This document shows, one piece after another, positions 26,309 to 35,328 of a stretch of 64,000 nucleotides of DNA. The DNA lies in the NCBI RefSeq assembly GCF_003721245.1, contig NZ_RIZG01000003.1, positions 124,001-188,000 of the forward strand. Direction: 5' to 3'. This DNA is from Marinomonas hwangdonensis. GTDB lineage: Bacteria; Pseudomonadota; Gammaproteobacteria; Pseudomonadales; Marinomonadaceae. A program made the translations under genes and the position numbers. The notes beneath the pieces were generated by a model, which did not search any database, was not told where the DNA came from, and was given only the letters and a program-made list of their open reading frames with translations. How positions within the stretch are numbered: position 1 is the first letter of the stretch; each line of letters opens with the position of its first letter.

Positions 26309-27391
26309 ATGACAACAATGACGTTTGAACAAGCGACACCGAGCCATGCAGAAGATAAAGCGACTATTTTAATTGTGGATGACACTCCTGCCAACATCGA
26401 CGTTTTGGTCGCTTCTCTCGCTGACGAATGCGTCATAAAAGTGGCTTTGAGCGGAGTAAAGGCCTTATCTATAGCTGCTTTATCACCTCGTCCAGATCTA
26501 ATATTGCTAGACGTTATGATGCCTGAAATGGACGGATATGATGTCTGTATACGACTAAAAAATAATCCCGTCACCGCCAATATTCCGATCATTTTCGTGA
26601 CCGCCAAACACGACATCAAAGACGAAGAGAGAGGGCTTTCCTTAGGCGCCGTAGACTACATTATCAAACCCATCAGCCCACCTATCGTTCGTGCCAGAGT
26701 GCGTACCCACCTCGCTTTGTATGATCAAAATAGACAGTTGCAAAAAAAAGTAGACGAACGCACCAAAGCACTGCAAGCTAGTCAGCTCCGCATTATTCAT
26801 CATCTCGGCCGTGCGGTAGAGTTCAAAGATAATGAAACAGGCGCCCATGTGATTCGTATGAGTCACTATGCACGCATGATTGCCCAGGAATACGGCGGCA
26901 ATGAAGAGTGGGTTAATCAGATTTTCCAAGCAGCCCCAATGCACGATGTAGGCAAAATCGGTATCTCTGACGCCATTCTTTTAAAACCGGGCAAGCTCAA
27001 CCCAGAAGAATGGGAAAAGATGAAACTTCATACGGTTTATGGTGGCGAAATATTTGCTGAAGACAGCGATCCAATGCTGCAAATGGCCAAAACCATCGCA
27101 CTGACTCATCATGAAAAATGGGATGGTAGTGGCTACCCGAATGGCTTAAAAGGAGAGGAAATACCATTAGAAGGTCGTATCGTCGCCATTGCCGACGTGC
27201 TCGATGCGCTCATGTCGAAGCGTCCTTACAAGGAAGCATGGCGCTTAGAAGAATCTCTTGCCTATATTCAAAACAGTTCAGGTACTCATTTTGACCCAAA
27301 CTTGGTTCCTTTACTTGAGAATCTTAACGCTCAAATACTATCCATCCGACAACAATACCCAGATAAGGAGGAAGACAGAATTATTAAATAG
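26309..27391 (+). CDS. Response regulator with HD-GYP phosphodiesterase domain
   Basis: This RpfG-type regulator has 360 residues. The N-terminal receiver domain (about 15-135) contains ILIVDDTPANIDVL and the phospho-acceptor Asp in LILLDVMMPEMDGYD. A coiled coil follows, then an HD-GYP domain with MHDVGKIGISDAIL, LHTVYGGEIF and HHEKWDGSGYPNGLKG. HD-GYP domains degrade cyclic di-GMP, so the likely output of the upstream kinase is lower c-di-GMP. The intact metal and GYP motifs suggest activity. AGGTAAC precedes the ATG. It ends the three-gene signalling unit; ahpC downstream has its own leader. Confidence 0.92.
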   Translation: MTTMTFEQATPSHAEDKATILIVDDTPANIDVLVASLADECVIKVALSGVKALSIAALSPRPDLILLDVMMPEMDGYDVCIRLKNNPVTANIPIIFVTAKHDIKDEERGLSLGAVDYIIKPISPPIVRARVRTHLALYDQNRQLQKKVDERTKALQASQLRIIHHLGRAVEFKDNETGAHVIRMSHYARMIAQEYGGNEEWVNQIFQAAPMHDVGKIGISDAILLKPGKLNPEEWEKMKLHTVYGGEIFAEDSDPMLQMAKTIALTHHEKWDGSGYPNGLKGEEIPLEGRIVAIADVLDALMSKRPYKEAWRLEESLAYIQNSSGTHFDPNLVPLLENLNAQILSIRQQYPDKEEDRIIK

Positions 27392-27496
27392 TTTTTAACA
27401 ATCAAAACTTTAGTTATTAACAATTTTATCTATTTTATGTTTTTCCTTAATATGAGTCTCGTTGGTAACGAACTTAAACACTTTAGGAGAAACACA

Positions 27497-28054
27497 ATGA
27501 TCAACACACAAATCAAACCATTCAATGCAACAGCTTTCAAAAACGGCGAATTCGTAGAAATTTCTGAAAAAGATGTATTAGGTAAATGGGCTGTATTCTT
27601 CTTCTACCCAGCTGACTTCACGTTCGTTTGTCCAACGGAGCTAGGCGATGTGGCAGACAACTACGCTGAGCTTCAGTCTCGCGGTGTTGAAGTATTCTCT
27701 GTTTCTACAGACACTCACTTCACTCACAAAGCATGGCACGCAAGCTCTGAAACAATCGGCAAAATCCAGTACTACATGGTTGGCGATCAAACAGGCAACA
27801 TCACCAACAACTTCGGCGTAATGCGCGAAGGCCAAGGTCTTGCTGACCGTGCGACATTCTTGATCGACCCACAAGGTACAATCCAAGCAATGGAAATCAC
27901 GGCTGAAGGTATTGGCCGTGACGCTCAAGATCTACTTCGCAAAGTAAAAGCAGCGCAATACGTTGCCGCTCACCCAGGTGAAGTTTGCCCAGCGAAATGG
28001 AAAGAAGGCGAAGCAACATTGACACCTTCTCTAGACCTAGTTGGCAAAATCTAA
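27497..28054 (+). CDS. ahpC: Alkyl hydroperoxide reductase peroxiredoxin subunit
   Basis: AhpC is a 2-Cys peroxiredoxin that reduces hydrogen peroxide and organic hydroperoxides with electrons from AhpF. From the ATG at 27497 it has 185 residues. The peroxidatic cysteine is in [12 protein letters not shown] (Cys45) and the resolving cysteine in PGEVCPAKW (Cys164). AGGAG at the proper distance fixes this start, although the frame is open from 27437. Codons look strongly biased (runs of GAA, CGT, AAC), as for a highly expressed gene. The upstream stretch is AT-rich and a good place for OxyR control, but I could not find a convincing OxyR box. Confidence 0.96.
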   Translation: MINTQIKPFNATAFKNGEFVEISEKDVLGKWAVFFFYPADFTFVCPTELGDVADNYAELQSRGVEVFSVSTDTHFTHKAWHASSETIGKIQYYMVGDQTGNITNNFGVMREGQGLADRATFLIDPQGTIQAMEITAEGIGRDAQDLLRKVKAAQYVAAHPGEVCPAKWKEGEATLTPSLDLVGKI

Positions 28055-28074
28055 GCTGACTGAATAAAGAACCC

Positions 28075-28100
28075 AAAAGGGGTCACATCAGACCCCTTTT
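28075..28100 (+). terminator. Hairpin between ahpC and ahpF (partial terminator)
   Basis: AAAAGGGGTC (28075-28084) pairs perfectly with GACCCCTTTT (28091-28100) over a six-base loop. It ends in four Ts only, so it may act as a leaky terminator or mRNA 3' stabiliser. That would make AhpC much more abundant than AhpF. Confidence 0.7.
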
Positions 28101-28146
28101 ACTCCCAGCACAGTAAATCACTCAATCAAACACAGGTTTCATCATC

Positions 28147-29694
28147 ATGTTAGAAGCAAACTTAAAACAGCAGTTGGGCACATACCTGCAGAATATCGTT
28201 AATCCGATTGAAATTACTGTGTCCAAAAACGGTTCCGCAAAATCACAAGAATTACTCGAATTGGCTCGTGAAATCACCGAGCTCAAAAGCGACAAAATCA
28301 CCCTAACGGTTGACGAAAACGCATCAGGTCGTGCACCGCAAATGGCCATCGCGCCAAAAGGCGAAGCAGCACGTGTGCGTTTTGCAGGCATCCCAATGGG
28401 CCACGAATTTACCTCTCTTGTGCTAGCACTACTACAAGCAGGCGGCCATCCGTCCAAAGCAGCGCAAGAGACACAAGCGCAAATTAAGTCTCTAGACGCT
28501 GAATTGAATTTTGAGGTGTACATTTCCCTCTCTTGTCACAACTGTCCAGACGTTGTGCAAGCGGTCAACTTAATGGCCGTATTGAACCCTAAAATTACCG
28601 CCACCATGATCGATGGCGCCTTATTCCAAGACGAAGTAGAACAGCGTGAAATCATGGCAGTACCGTCTATTTACTTAAACGGCGAGTTATTTGGTCAAGG
28701 CCGTATGACGCTAGACGAAATTCTCAACAAGGTTGATACCGGTGCTGCCGACAAGCAAGTCGCAAGCCTGTCTGAAAAAGCCCCTTACGACATGCTAGTC
28801 GTTGGTGGTGGTCCAGCTGGCGCAGCCGCCGCTGTCTATTCTGCACGTAAAGGCATCCGCACAGGTGTAGTCGCAGAACGTTTTGGCGGCCAAGTTGCCG
28901 ACACCATGGCGATTGAAAACTTCATCTCCATGAAAGCCACAGACGGGCCAAAATTGGTCGCTGGTCTTGAGCAACACGTTTTAGATTACGACGTCGACGT
29001 AATGAAAATGCAAAAAGCTGTCCGTTTAGAAAAAAAAGAATTTATCGAAATCGAATTGGAAAACGGCGCGATACTGAAAAGTAAATCCATTGTATTGGCG
29101 ACCGGCGCACGCTGGAGAGAAATGAACGTACCAGGGGAACAAACATACCGTAACAAAGGCGTGGCTTACTGCCCACACTGTGACGGCCCGATCTTTAAAG
29201 GCAAGAAAACCGCGGTTATTGGCGGAGGTAACTCAGGTATTGAAGCCGCCATCGACCTTGCTGGTATCGTAGAGCACGTTACGGTTTTTGAATTCGCAGA
29301 TACGCTACGGGCTGACGATGTTTTGGTAAAAAAAGCCAACTCCTTATCAAACGTGACCATCATTAAGAACGCCATGACTACTGAAGTCCTGGGCGATGGT
29401 CAGAAAGTTACGGGGTTGAAATATACTGATCGCACTACCGACGAAACACACACTGTTGACGTTGCAGGGATCTTCGTACAAATCGGCCTAGTGCCTAACA
29501 GCGAGTTCCTAAAGGACACTCTAGAGTTAACCAACCGTGGTGAAATTATCATTGACTCCCATGGCCGTACCTCTGTCGAAGGTGTTTACGCAGCGGGTGA
29601 TGTGACCAACATCCCCTTTAAGCAGATCATCATCTCCATGGGCGCAGGAGCAACAGCGGCACTTGGCGCGTTTGATTACTTGATTCGTCACTGA
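28147..29694 (+). CDS. ahpF: Alkyl hydroperoxide reductase flavoprotein subunit F
   Basis: AhpF passes electrons from NADH through FAD and two disulfide centres to AhpC. The 515 residues comprise an N-terminal double-thioredoxin-like domain with the redox CxxC in [12 protein letters not shown] (about 128-139). A thioredoxin-reductase-like part follows with the FAD site [19 protein letters not shown] near 218, CPHCDGP as the second CxxC near 341, and [10 protein letters not shown] for NAD binding. It follows ahpC by 92 bases, separated by a hairpin, and is closed by a terminator beyond a palindromic element. Confidence 0.96.
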   Translation: MLEANLKQQLGTYLQNIVNPIEITVSKNGSAKSQELLELAREITELKSDKITLTVDENASGRAPQMAIAPKGEAARVRFAGIPMGHEFTSLVLALLQAGGHPSKAAQETQAQIKSLDAELNFEVYISLSCHNCPDVVQAVNLMAVLNPKITATMIDGALFQDEVEQREIMAVPSIYLNGELFGQGRMTLDEILNKVDTGAADKQVASLSEKAPYDMLVVGGGPAGAAAAVYSARKGIRTGVVAERFGGQVADTMAIENFISMKATDGPKLVAGLEQHVLDYDVDVMKMQKAVRLEKKEFIEIELENGAILKSKSIVLATGARWREMNVPGEQTYRNKGVAYCPHCDGPIFKGKKTAVIGGGNSGIEAAIDLAGIVEHVTVFEFADTLRADDVLVKKANSLSNVTIIKNAMTTEVLGDGQKVTGLKYTDRTTDETHTVDVAGIFVQIGLVPNSEFLKDTLELTNRGEIIIDSHGRTSVEGVYAAGDVTNIPFKQIIISMGAGATAALGAFDYLIRH

Positions 29695-29704
29695 CAGCGA
29701 CACT

Positions 29705-29772
29705 CGAACCGACCAACGCCCCTTGCTCCACGCGCAAGCGCGAAAAGTTGTTTCAGCGCGTTGGTTGGTTCG
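29705..29772. repeat. Palindromic element A (variable outer stem, conserved core)
   Basis: The outer arms are CGAACCGACCAACGC (29705-29719) and GCGTTGGTTGGTTCG (29758-29772), complementary over 15 positions with one G-T pair. The 38-base interior contains GCTCCACGCGCAAGCGCG followed by AAAAG. It holds a mini-hairpin GCGC-AA-GCGC. Elements B (29861-29927) and C (35259-35331, opposite orientation) share the interior but have unrelated arms. It lies 10 bases after the ahpF stop and has no T-run. Confidence 0.75.
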
Positions 29773-29799
29773 TTACTAAACAGATAACTAAAATCACAT

Positions 29800-29838
29800 A
29801 AACCGCACTCTGGCTTAGCGAGATGGCGGTTTTTTTTA
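29800..29838 (+). terminator. Intrinsic terminator downstream of ahpF
   Basis: AAACCGC (29800-29806) pairs with GCGGTTT (29826-29832), followed by six further Ts. It lies between palindromic elements A and B, so ahpF transcripts would include element A. Confidence 0.75.
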
Positions 29839-29860
29839 CTCAAAATTCTGCTGGCAAGTC

Positions 29861-29927
29861 AGAAACAAACCACCCGCCTCGCTCCACGCGCACGCGCATA
29901 AAACAGCTCGGTGTGTGGTTTGTTTCT
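29861..29927. repeat. Palindromic element B (variable outer stem, conserved core)
   Basis: The outer arms are AGAAACAAACCAC (29861-29873) and GTGGTTTGTTTCT (29915-29927), 13 bp and perfect. The 41-base interior contains CGCTCCACGCGCACGCGCAT followed by AAAACAG, matching the core of element A. The arms do not resemble those of A. It lies just downstream of the end of the 1452-residue NTPase gene on the minus strand. Confidence 0.75.
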
Positions 29928-29952
29928 ACTCAATTTTTTACAGTAAGCCAAT

Positions 29953-32900
29953 TCATGAATTGCTCACTCGCTTTCTTTCTAACAAATCAATGACGATTAT
30001 TTCTAAATCCTCAACACCTGAATAATTGTGAGAGAGTCCTTGCCAATAGTTTTTAAGTGCTCCTGCAAGCTCGCTCAAATTAACTCGTTTACCATTTATA
30101 TCCCATCGCTTTGTCGGTTCTGTATTTTGAGATACTAACAAAAACACTCCACACCCTGCACTTTCCTCTCGAAGGTAATCGCCCGCAAGCTGGTTTCGTA
30201 AGCGTTCGCATAGTTTAGGACCACTCCATGATTTATCTAGTAGCTTTAGCTCAACTGGAACCGGAGACTGTACGCTTGTATTATGAAGCCAAATATCCAT
30301 GCGTTGACCGTTTGCCAGTTCAGGCTCTTGGGCCGTTGTGTATTGACCATGACTGTTTTGATTGAGCCAGCCAGCGATCAAAGTTCGCATTTCTGTTTCG
30401 CCATCCGCTTTTTTCCAAGTTCGCCACGGGCTGTCATTGCCTCGCTCTAACCAATGTTTCAAATCAATTAGCCTATTAACCGTATGATCAAAAAGTTGGC
30501 GGTGTGTTGCAGGTGTTATTGTCTGATTTTTATCAAATTGGCCAAACTGATCTACCGTCCACAGTTCTAAATCACCATCCACCATTGCTCTTTTATATGC
30601 TTGTTGAGCCATCCATTTTCGATACTCAGGCTCGGGGTGTTCTTCAATCAGTTGTTTGATAGCTGCATAACTAGCAAAACCAGTCATATTACATAGAAGG
30701 GAAAACAGTGCGCTCCGAGCACTTTGTGCATCATCTCTCAACTCTGGAGAATACACTCCACCGTCGGCACGGCTTATATCCTCTTTGGACGGAATATATT
30801 TATGCATGAGGACATAGAGCTTTTTCAGATGCTCTGGTGTCTTGAAGTAATCTACGTTAGGAACACTAAATGATCTATGGCTTTCACCAACAAGAACGGT
30901 AACAAAAACTTGTGCAGCTCGGTTAACTAACTCGCTTTTAAACCCTGCTAACCATTGTTCAAGCTGAGGAATGCCATTCACCGGATCACAATCAACCAAA
31001 AGAGCAAACCAGCAAGCAACACTATCTAAATCGTTACTTTTATCTATTTCTTGTTTTGCAATACTTACCAAACGATTAGGGTCACTCTTCCCAGAAATTA
31101 GAAGATGTATACAATCTCCTCGATTATTCGCATTCAGTTTATTTGGATGAGCTTCAACCCATTCTAAAAGGCTAACCGCAATATCCTCATGCAACCAAGG
31201 AGCACCAAAAACAAGTGAGCCCAATATACGGTAATGCAAATCTAAATCTGCGTTTTCTAGCTCCCAAATAAGCTCTTTGATAACAGCTTCAGCAACTAAC
31301 GAAGGAAATGCTCGGTACATGCTCTCAAACCAACTAGGAAAACCATTAATCTCCCATGTGGTATAGCGCAACACATGATGTATCTCTGATTCATTTAAGT
31401 GATGCGGAAATTCCGAATGTTCTGCAACTTCAATTTCCAAACCAGCCAGAGAAAGAAGAAGCGAGTATGAGTATGAGTTATTTCTCATTCCACTTTCTGA
31501 TTGTAATGACGGTGTGTAAACTCTCCAAAGTTTCATCAGTGCATCACGATAAGAAATAGCGACTTCGTAGCCAAAATCAGGGATCAATTTCACCCAGCCT
31601 GAACCACTACTTCGGTTTACTGAATTTTCATCATTAATCTCATCTAGTATCCAGCAAAAGTCATTCGTCACCTCACCAAAATATAGGTGTATAGAGTTAC
31701 TCAAACGATCTGGGTTACTTTTTAGATCTGCTATCCAAGCATCACGAGACGCTTTTTTCTGCTCTTGTACAACATCGAGTTTTTTCCTGCGTTTTTCATG
31801 ATCTTCTATGTGCTTTTTTTCCCAATCTGGTACTGGAGGATTAATCAGCATGTTCAATTTATTAGTCAAAATAGAACTATGCTCTACGCTCGCTCTTAGC
31901 TGCTCCAACATATTTGATGGTTTGTCTAACGCCTTATAAAGACGGAAGGCTGAGCTGAGAGCAATAGACTGATCACTTTCTGATTCACGAGAACGTACAA
32001 ATGAAAGCAGTCTTTGGAAACTCTCAACCGTATCAAATGCCCAAAAATGACCTTGCCAAGAAATGGGAGCATCAGAAGTCAAAGGTTCGCTTTTAGGATC
32101 TGAAAGTAGCTTTATTTTTTCCTGTTCAATACAAGTCCAATAAAGCTGATCATTCAACTCACTCCAATGCGGTATCAGTTTAGCTAAGTTACTTTCATAA
32201 TCATCAAAATGCTCTCCACCCCAAGAATGATAAAGAGGTAGCATCATAAGAACGGATAGGCTTTTATCATCAAGTGAAAACGGATGCCTTATTTCTACTA
32301 ATCTCTCTACAAGATTAACGGCAATACCAAGAAGCCATGAATTATCTTGCGAGACCCTACAATCTTTTTTCTCGACATACGGCGGAGTGTTAAGATAATC
32401 AAGCAAACCAATAATAAACTCCTGATAAATAAGAGCGTTTCCAATAATTCGCATTCGGTTGATAAATTGATGAAGTGATCGTCTTAACCCATTTGCTTCA
32501 AAGCGTTCATTCGGAGACAATTGCAACCTGCCAAGCGAGAGAAGAATATTCTGAATATTTTCACTGGTTGGGCCAGTCTCTTCGATTAGTTCCGATAGCA
32601 ATCGACGTGGAATTTTTTCCTCGCTTTGGTTGAGTCCTTGCCATAAAGAGTGTATTTGTTCATTGGTGCCACAGGTCATGACCGCTCGGACAGAGCTAAG
32701 TCGAGCATAAATCCCACGGATAGAGTTAAGAGCTATTTCCAGCAAAGGAGCAACACAGTCCGTCATTTTCCCTTGCCAAACCAATCGAGCAAGAAAGAAA
32801 ATGGCATCATCATTTTCGCTATGTTGATTAATAAGTAACAAGGCATCTTTTGTCAGGGCAACATCCGAAATTCTTGCAATTGCGCTATTATCCCCTCCGG

Positions 32901-34311
32901 TACTATTGTTTTCATCCTGTGCAATACGGTGAACTATATTTTTAAGAATGGTTTTTCTTTCTGATAAAGGCAGTTTAGATGGATCTCCACCTTCAATAGC
33001 AACCTCAGGATCAATACTTAGTACAGTGTTTCTGATGTTGGTATCCCACAATATTAACCAAGGCAAAATGGATCGAAGTCTTGGCCTAATGATTGTCTCG
33101 CCATATTGTTCACCAATAAATAAACGCTCTATAGATAAACGACTGTCGCCATTAGCTATCAGGTAAGCAAACCATTTTGCTGCGAGCAGTTCTCTGATAT
33201 CACGATGCCTGAATCGAACCGCTCCATATATGACATCGCTAAAAACACTGCGCTCCAAAAGAGCATTCACATCATTCGGACGCCAATCAGACAGCACGGC
33301 TTTTGCGTCTATTCCCAATTTATCGAGCGAGGCATCGGGAATGTTGATACTTGATTGGCCATTCATAACTACGGCAGCGGCCAAACGTTGTACTCCCTCT
33401 TGAGCTTTATTTAGGTTTAACGGCTGACGCTGTGCTCTATCTATATTATGTTCATCGCTTAACTGCTCATTTATACTGTGTTCTAGTAGATCTAGACGGC
33501 TACCAAGTTTTTTATCCTTTGTCCATTTGGATAAAATACTATCTAAATCAAGAGGCCGTTGAGCCAAGCTCCAAATACTCGCTCTATCAATTTCCCTTAA
33601 GAGTTCATCAATGTCATTCACTGATCTTTTTTCACAGAAACAGCGAATTCTTTCCTCATCTAAAGGCCTCATTCCGTATACAGTCAAAGCATTTTGAGGT
33701 TGAGTTAGCTTATCTTCTGTATTGTCATCTTCGTATTTCTTTGCTGCTAAAAACAAATGTCTATTCAGCAACTCTCGATCAGCTTCTGGTCGCCAAGAGT
33801 AAGGACGACTGGAAACATAAAGATGCGCTCTATGTGCACCTTTTTTGATACCTTTAGCGAATCGCTTTAACGCTAATTCAAAAGCTCTTGGGGTTTCTAA
33901 CCTTGCTTCATCGACCGAATCTAAAAAGAACCAAGCTTCCTCTATCGATTCTAGCCAAGCGTTAAATTCATCTTCTGTTCCAACCTCAAAGGCGTCATAA
34001 AAATCTTGCTCGATATCTTCAATACGAATAAAAAAGGACGGTCTGCCTTGTTCTAATAAGGCTTTGGCTTTATTGAGTAATTCTTCCGTCTTGCCAGCGC
34101 CGGCTTCGGCTAAAATGACACAGCGATACTCACCTTCTAAATCAACCCAAGTTTTTAGCGCTGAATGACCTAAAGAAAAGAGTAGCTCATTATTTTCTAG
34201 ATCTTCTTGGTCTTCCGAAATAATTGAAAATTGACGATCTAATGGAATGTACTTTTCTTTAGTCATAGACGATAAGTTCGCTTCACCAACAAAAAAACAA
34301 AGGGGTTTCAT
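29953..34311 (-). CDS. Large NACHT-like P-loop NTPase with C-terminal PD-(D/E)XK nuclease-like domain
   Basis: This is a 1452-residue protein I do not recognise as a named system. A P-loop LAEAGAGKT lies at 67-75, a Walker B AWFFLDSVDEA at 126-136 with acidic residues typical of NACHT/STAND ATPases, and a sensor-like YVSSRPYSW near 166-173. The long middle (about 300-1270) is helical and repeat-like without clear motifs. Near the C-terminus RMDIW (Asp1339), VELK (Glu1354, Lys1356) and RLRNQLAGDYL (Gln1374) form a plausible PD-(D/E)XK active site. ATPase, helical sensor and nuclease are the build of NLR-like antiphage proteins, but here the effector is C-terminal. The region reads AT-richer than its neighbours and lies beside toxin-antitoxin genes. 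An internal ATG at 34266 is an alternative start. Confidence 0.75.
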   Translation of the reverse strand: MKPLCFFVGEANLSSMTKEKYIPLDRQFSIISEDQEDLENNELLFSLGHSALKTWVDLEGEYRCVILAEAGAGKTEELLNKAKALLEQGRPSFFIRIEDIEQDFYDAFEVGTEDEFNAWLESIEEAWFFLDSVDEARLETPRAFELALKRFAKGIKKGAHRAHLYVSSRPYSWRPEADRELLNRHLFLAAKKYEDDNTEDKLTQPQNALTVYGMRPLDEERIRCFCEKRSVNDIDELLREIDRASIWSLAQRPLDLDSILSKWTKDKKLGSRLDLLEHSINEQLSDEHNIDRAQRQPLNLNKAQEGVQRLAAAVVMNGQSSINIPDASLDKLGIDAKAVLSDWRPNDVNALLERSVFSDVIYGAVRFRHRDIRELLAAKWFAYLIANGDSRLSIERLFIGEQYGETIIRPRLRSILPWLILWDTNIRNTVLSIDPEVAIEGGDPSKLPLSERKTILKNIVHRIAQDENNSTGGDNSAIARISDVALTKDALLLINQHSENDDAIFFLARLVWQGKMTDCVAPLLEIALNSIRGIYARLSSVRAVMTCGTNEQIHSLWQGLNQSEEKIPRRLLSELIEETGPTSENIQNILLSLGRLQLSPNERFEANGLRRSLHQFINRMRIIGNALIYQEFIIGLLDYLNTPPYVEKKDCRVSQDNSWLLGIAVNLVERLVEIRHPFSLDDKSLSVLMMLPLYHSWGGEHFDDYESNLAKLIPHWSELNDQLYWTCIEQEKIKLLSDPKSEPLTSDAPISWQGHFWAFDTVESFQRLLSFVRSRESESDQSIALSSAFRLYKALDKPSNMLEQLRASVEHSSILTNKLNMLINPPVPDWEKKHIEDHEKRRKKLDVVQEQKKASRDAWIADLKSNPDRLSNSIHLYFGEVTNDFCWILDEINDENSVNRSSGSGWVKLIPDFGYEVAISYRDALMKLWRVYTPSLQSESGMRNNSYSYSLLLSLAGLEIEVAEHSEFPHHLNESEIHHVLRYTTWEINGFPSWFESMYRAFPSLVAEAVIKELIWELENADLDLHYRILGSLVFGAPWLHEDIAVSLLEWVEAHPNKLNANNRGDCIHLLISGKSDPNRLVSIAKQEIDKSNDLDSVACWFALLVDCDPVNGIPQLEQWLAGFKSELVNRAAQVFVTVLVGESHRSFSVPNVDYFKTPEHLKKLYVLMHKYIPSKEDISRADGGVYSPELRDDAQSARSALFSLLCNMTGFASYAAIKQLIEEHPEPEYRKWMAQQAYKRAMVDGDLELWTVDQFGQFDKNQTITPATHRQLFDHTVNRLIDLKHWLERGNDSPWRTWKKADGETEMRTLIAGWLNQNSHGQYTTAQEPELANGQRMDIWLHNTSVQSPVPVELKLLDKSWSGPKLCERLRNQLAGDYLREESAGCGVFLLVSQNTEPTKRWDINGKRVNLSELAGALKNYWQGLSHNYSGVEDLEIIVIDLLERKRVSNS

Positions 34312-34340
34312 ACAGATACTAGCTTTAACAATAGCGCTAA

Positions 34341-34369
34341 CGCGTTAAGGCTCCAAGCTGAATTTCCTC
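34341..34369. repeat. Direct repeat, copy 1 (upstream of higBA)
   Basis: The stretch starting CGCGTTAAGGCTCCAAGCTG is repeated at 35342-35370 with only two differences in 29 positions. Copy 1 precedes the intact higBA pair; copy 2 precedes a decayed higA. Together they show that the toxin-antitoxin region was duplicated, with loss of most of one copy. Confidence 0.8.
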
Positions 34370-34407
34370 AGCATGAAACCAAAATTTATAAACAACTATA
34401 CAGAAAC

Positions 34408-34423
34408 GTACCATTTATGGTAC
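34408..34423. promoter_or_regulatory. Palindromic operator of higBA
   Basis: GTACCAT-TT-ATGGTAC is a perfect inverted repeat ending 10 bases before the higB start. Its position over the promoter or start region fits autorepression by the HTH antitoxin HigA, with or without HigB. The binding itself is inferred. Confidence 0.65.
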
Positions 34424-34433
34424 AAATAAAATT

Positions 34434-34790
34434 ATGAAAAGTATAAAACACAAGAAAGTGTCTGTTCACTTTTTCCGAACTGCGTCGGGAGGTGAGCCTG
34501 TCAGGGAATGGTTATTGTCTCTTACAAAAGAGGATAGAAGCGCCATTGGACAGGATATAAAAACAGCAGAATACGGTTGGCCTGTCGGTATGCCCATCTG
34601 TCGTTCTATGGGAGATGGACTGTGGGAAGTACGCACTAACTTAGAAGGTGGTCGTATTGCGAGGGTGTTATTTTTCTTTAAAAACAACGAATTAATTTTA
34701 CTCAATGGCTTTATAAAGAAATCCCAAAAGACACCTAAGCCCGAATTAGATTTAGCTAAAAAACGCAAACGTGAGGCTGAAAATGACTAA
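34434..34790 (+). CDS. higB: HigB-like toxin (phage Gp49-like, RelE superfamily)
   Basis: This is a toxin of the phage-derived Gp49/HigB family (118 residues). Members of the RelE superfamily cleave mRNA on the ribosome. The family pattern is clear: VHFFRTASGGEPVREWLLSL, IGQDIKTAEYGWPVGMP, GLWEVRTNLEGGRIARVLFFF and ILLNGFIKKSQKTPKPELDLA. Toxin first, antitoxin second is the usual higBA order. Its stop codon overlaps the antitoxin start by eight bases (ATGACTAA). The symbol is used at family level. Confidence 0.9.
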   Translation: MKSIKHKKVSVHFFRTASGGEPVREWLLSLTKEDRSAIGQDIKTAEYGWPVGMPICRSMGDGLWEVRTNLEGGRIARVLFFFKNNELILLNGFIKKSQKTPKPELDLAKKRKREAEND

Positions 34791-35064
34791 CAAACACATA
34801 GGCTCGTCCTTTGATGATTTTCTAGAAGAGGAAGGTATCTTAGCTGAAACTAATGCTGTGGCTATAAAACGAGTGGTAGCTTGGCAGATTCAGCAAAAAA
34901 TTAAACACGAACACTTGTCCAAAACAAAAATGGCGAAGCTGATGAAAACAAGTCGCTCTGGATTGGATAGACTGCTTGACCCAAACAATACGTCTGTCAC
35001 GTTGCATACCTTGGATAATGCCGCGAAAGCGTTAGGTAAAAAGCTAAAATTAGAGCTTGTTTAG
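34783..35064 (+). CDS. higA: HigA-like HTH antitoxin
   Basis: This antitoxin of the XRE-type helix-turn-helix family has 93 residues. It has an N-terminal FDDFLEEEGILAETNAVAIKRV segment and an HTH around LSKTKMAKLMKTSRSGLDRLL, with a tail ending GKKLKLELV. The ATG at 34783 follows GAGG and overlaps the toxin gene end; the frame also opens at a GTG (34771) without better support. It neutralises HigB and probably binds the palindrome at 34408-34423. A broken near-copy of its first part lies at 35404. Confidence 0.9.
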   Translation: MTNKHIGSSFDDFLEEEGILAETNAVAIKRVVAWQIQQKIKHEHLSKTKMAKLMKTSRSGLDRLLDPNNTSVTLHTLDNAAKALGKKLKLELV

Positions 35065-35190
35065 AAAGCTACGTCACTCTCTTCATTTTAAATATGGCTA
35101 AATGTTACCCGTGATGCTTCACAGTCACTAAGACAGGCTAAAGTCTTTGCGTACAGAAAAAGGTTGAACACTTTCTTGCAGGAGTAAAAT

Positions 35191-35328
35191 ATGGATACGC
35201 TAAGTTACTCAGCTTTTAAAGCAAATCTTGCCCGTACGCTGGATAAAGTAAACGACGAGCTCTACTCAGTAAGAACGCCAGAGCGATTCTTGCGCTTGCG
35301 CCGGGAGCGGGGTGTTCTTACTGAGTAG
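35191..35328 (+). pseudogene. Phd/YefM-type antitoxin, truncated by palindromic element C
   Basis: Reading from an ATG with AGGAG eight bases upstream gives MDTLSYSAFKANLARTLDKV, the usual beginning of Phd/YefM antitoxins. After residue 22 or so the frame runs into palindromic element C (35259-35331) and ends at a TAG inside its right arm. The result is a 45-residue hybrid without the remainder of the antitoxin fold, and no matching toxin lies downstream. This is a broken gene; the element or an associated rearrangement replaced its 3' part. Confidence 0.75.

Noticed and set aside
27391..27490. OxyR binding site upstream of ahpC
   Set aside because: The region is AT-rich and contains ATAG- and CTAT-like pieces, but not at the regular spacing of an OxyR site.
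34322..34350. GCTTTAAC ... GTTAAGG as an attC core before higBA
   Set aside because: The half-sites are only about 20 bases apart and each misses the consensus; more likely a chance palindrome within the duplicated leader.
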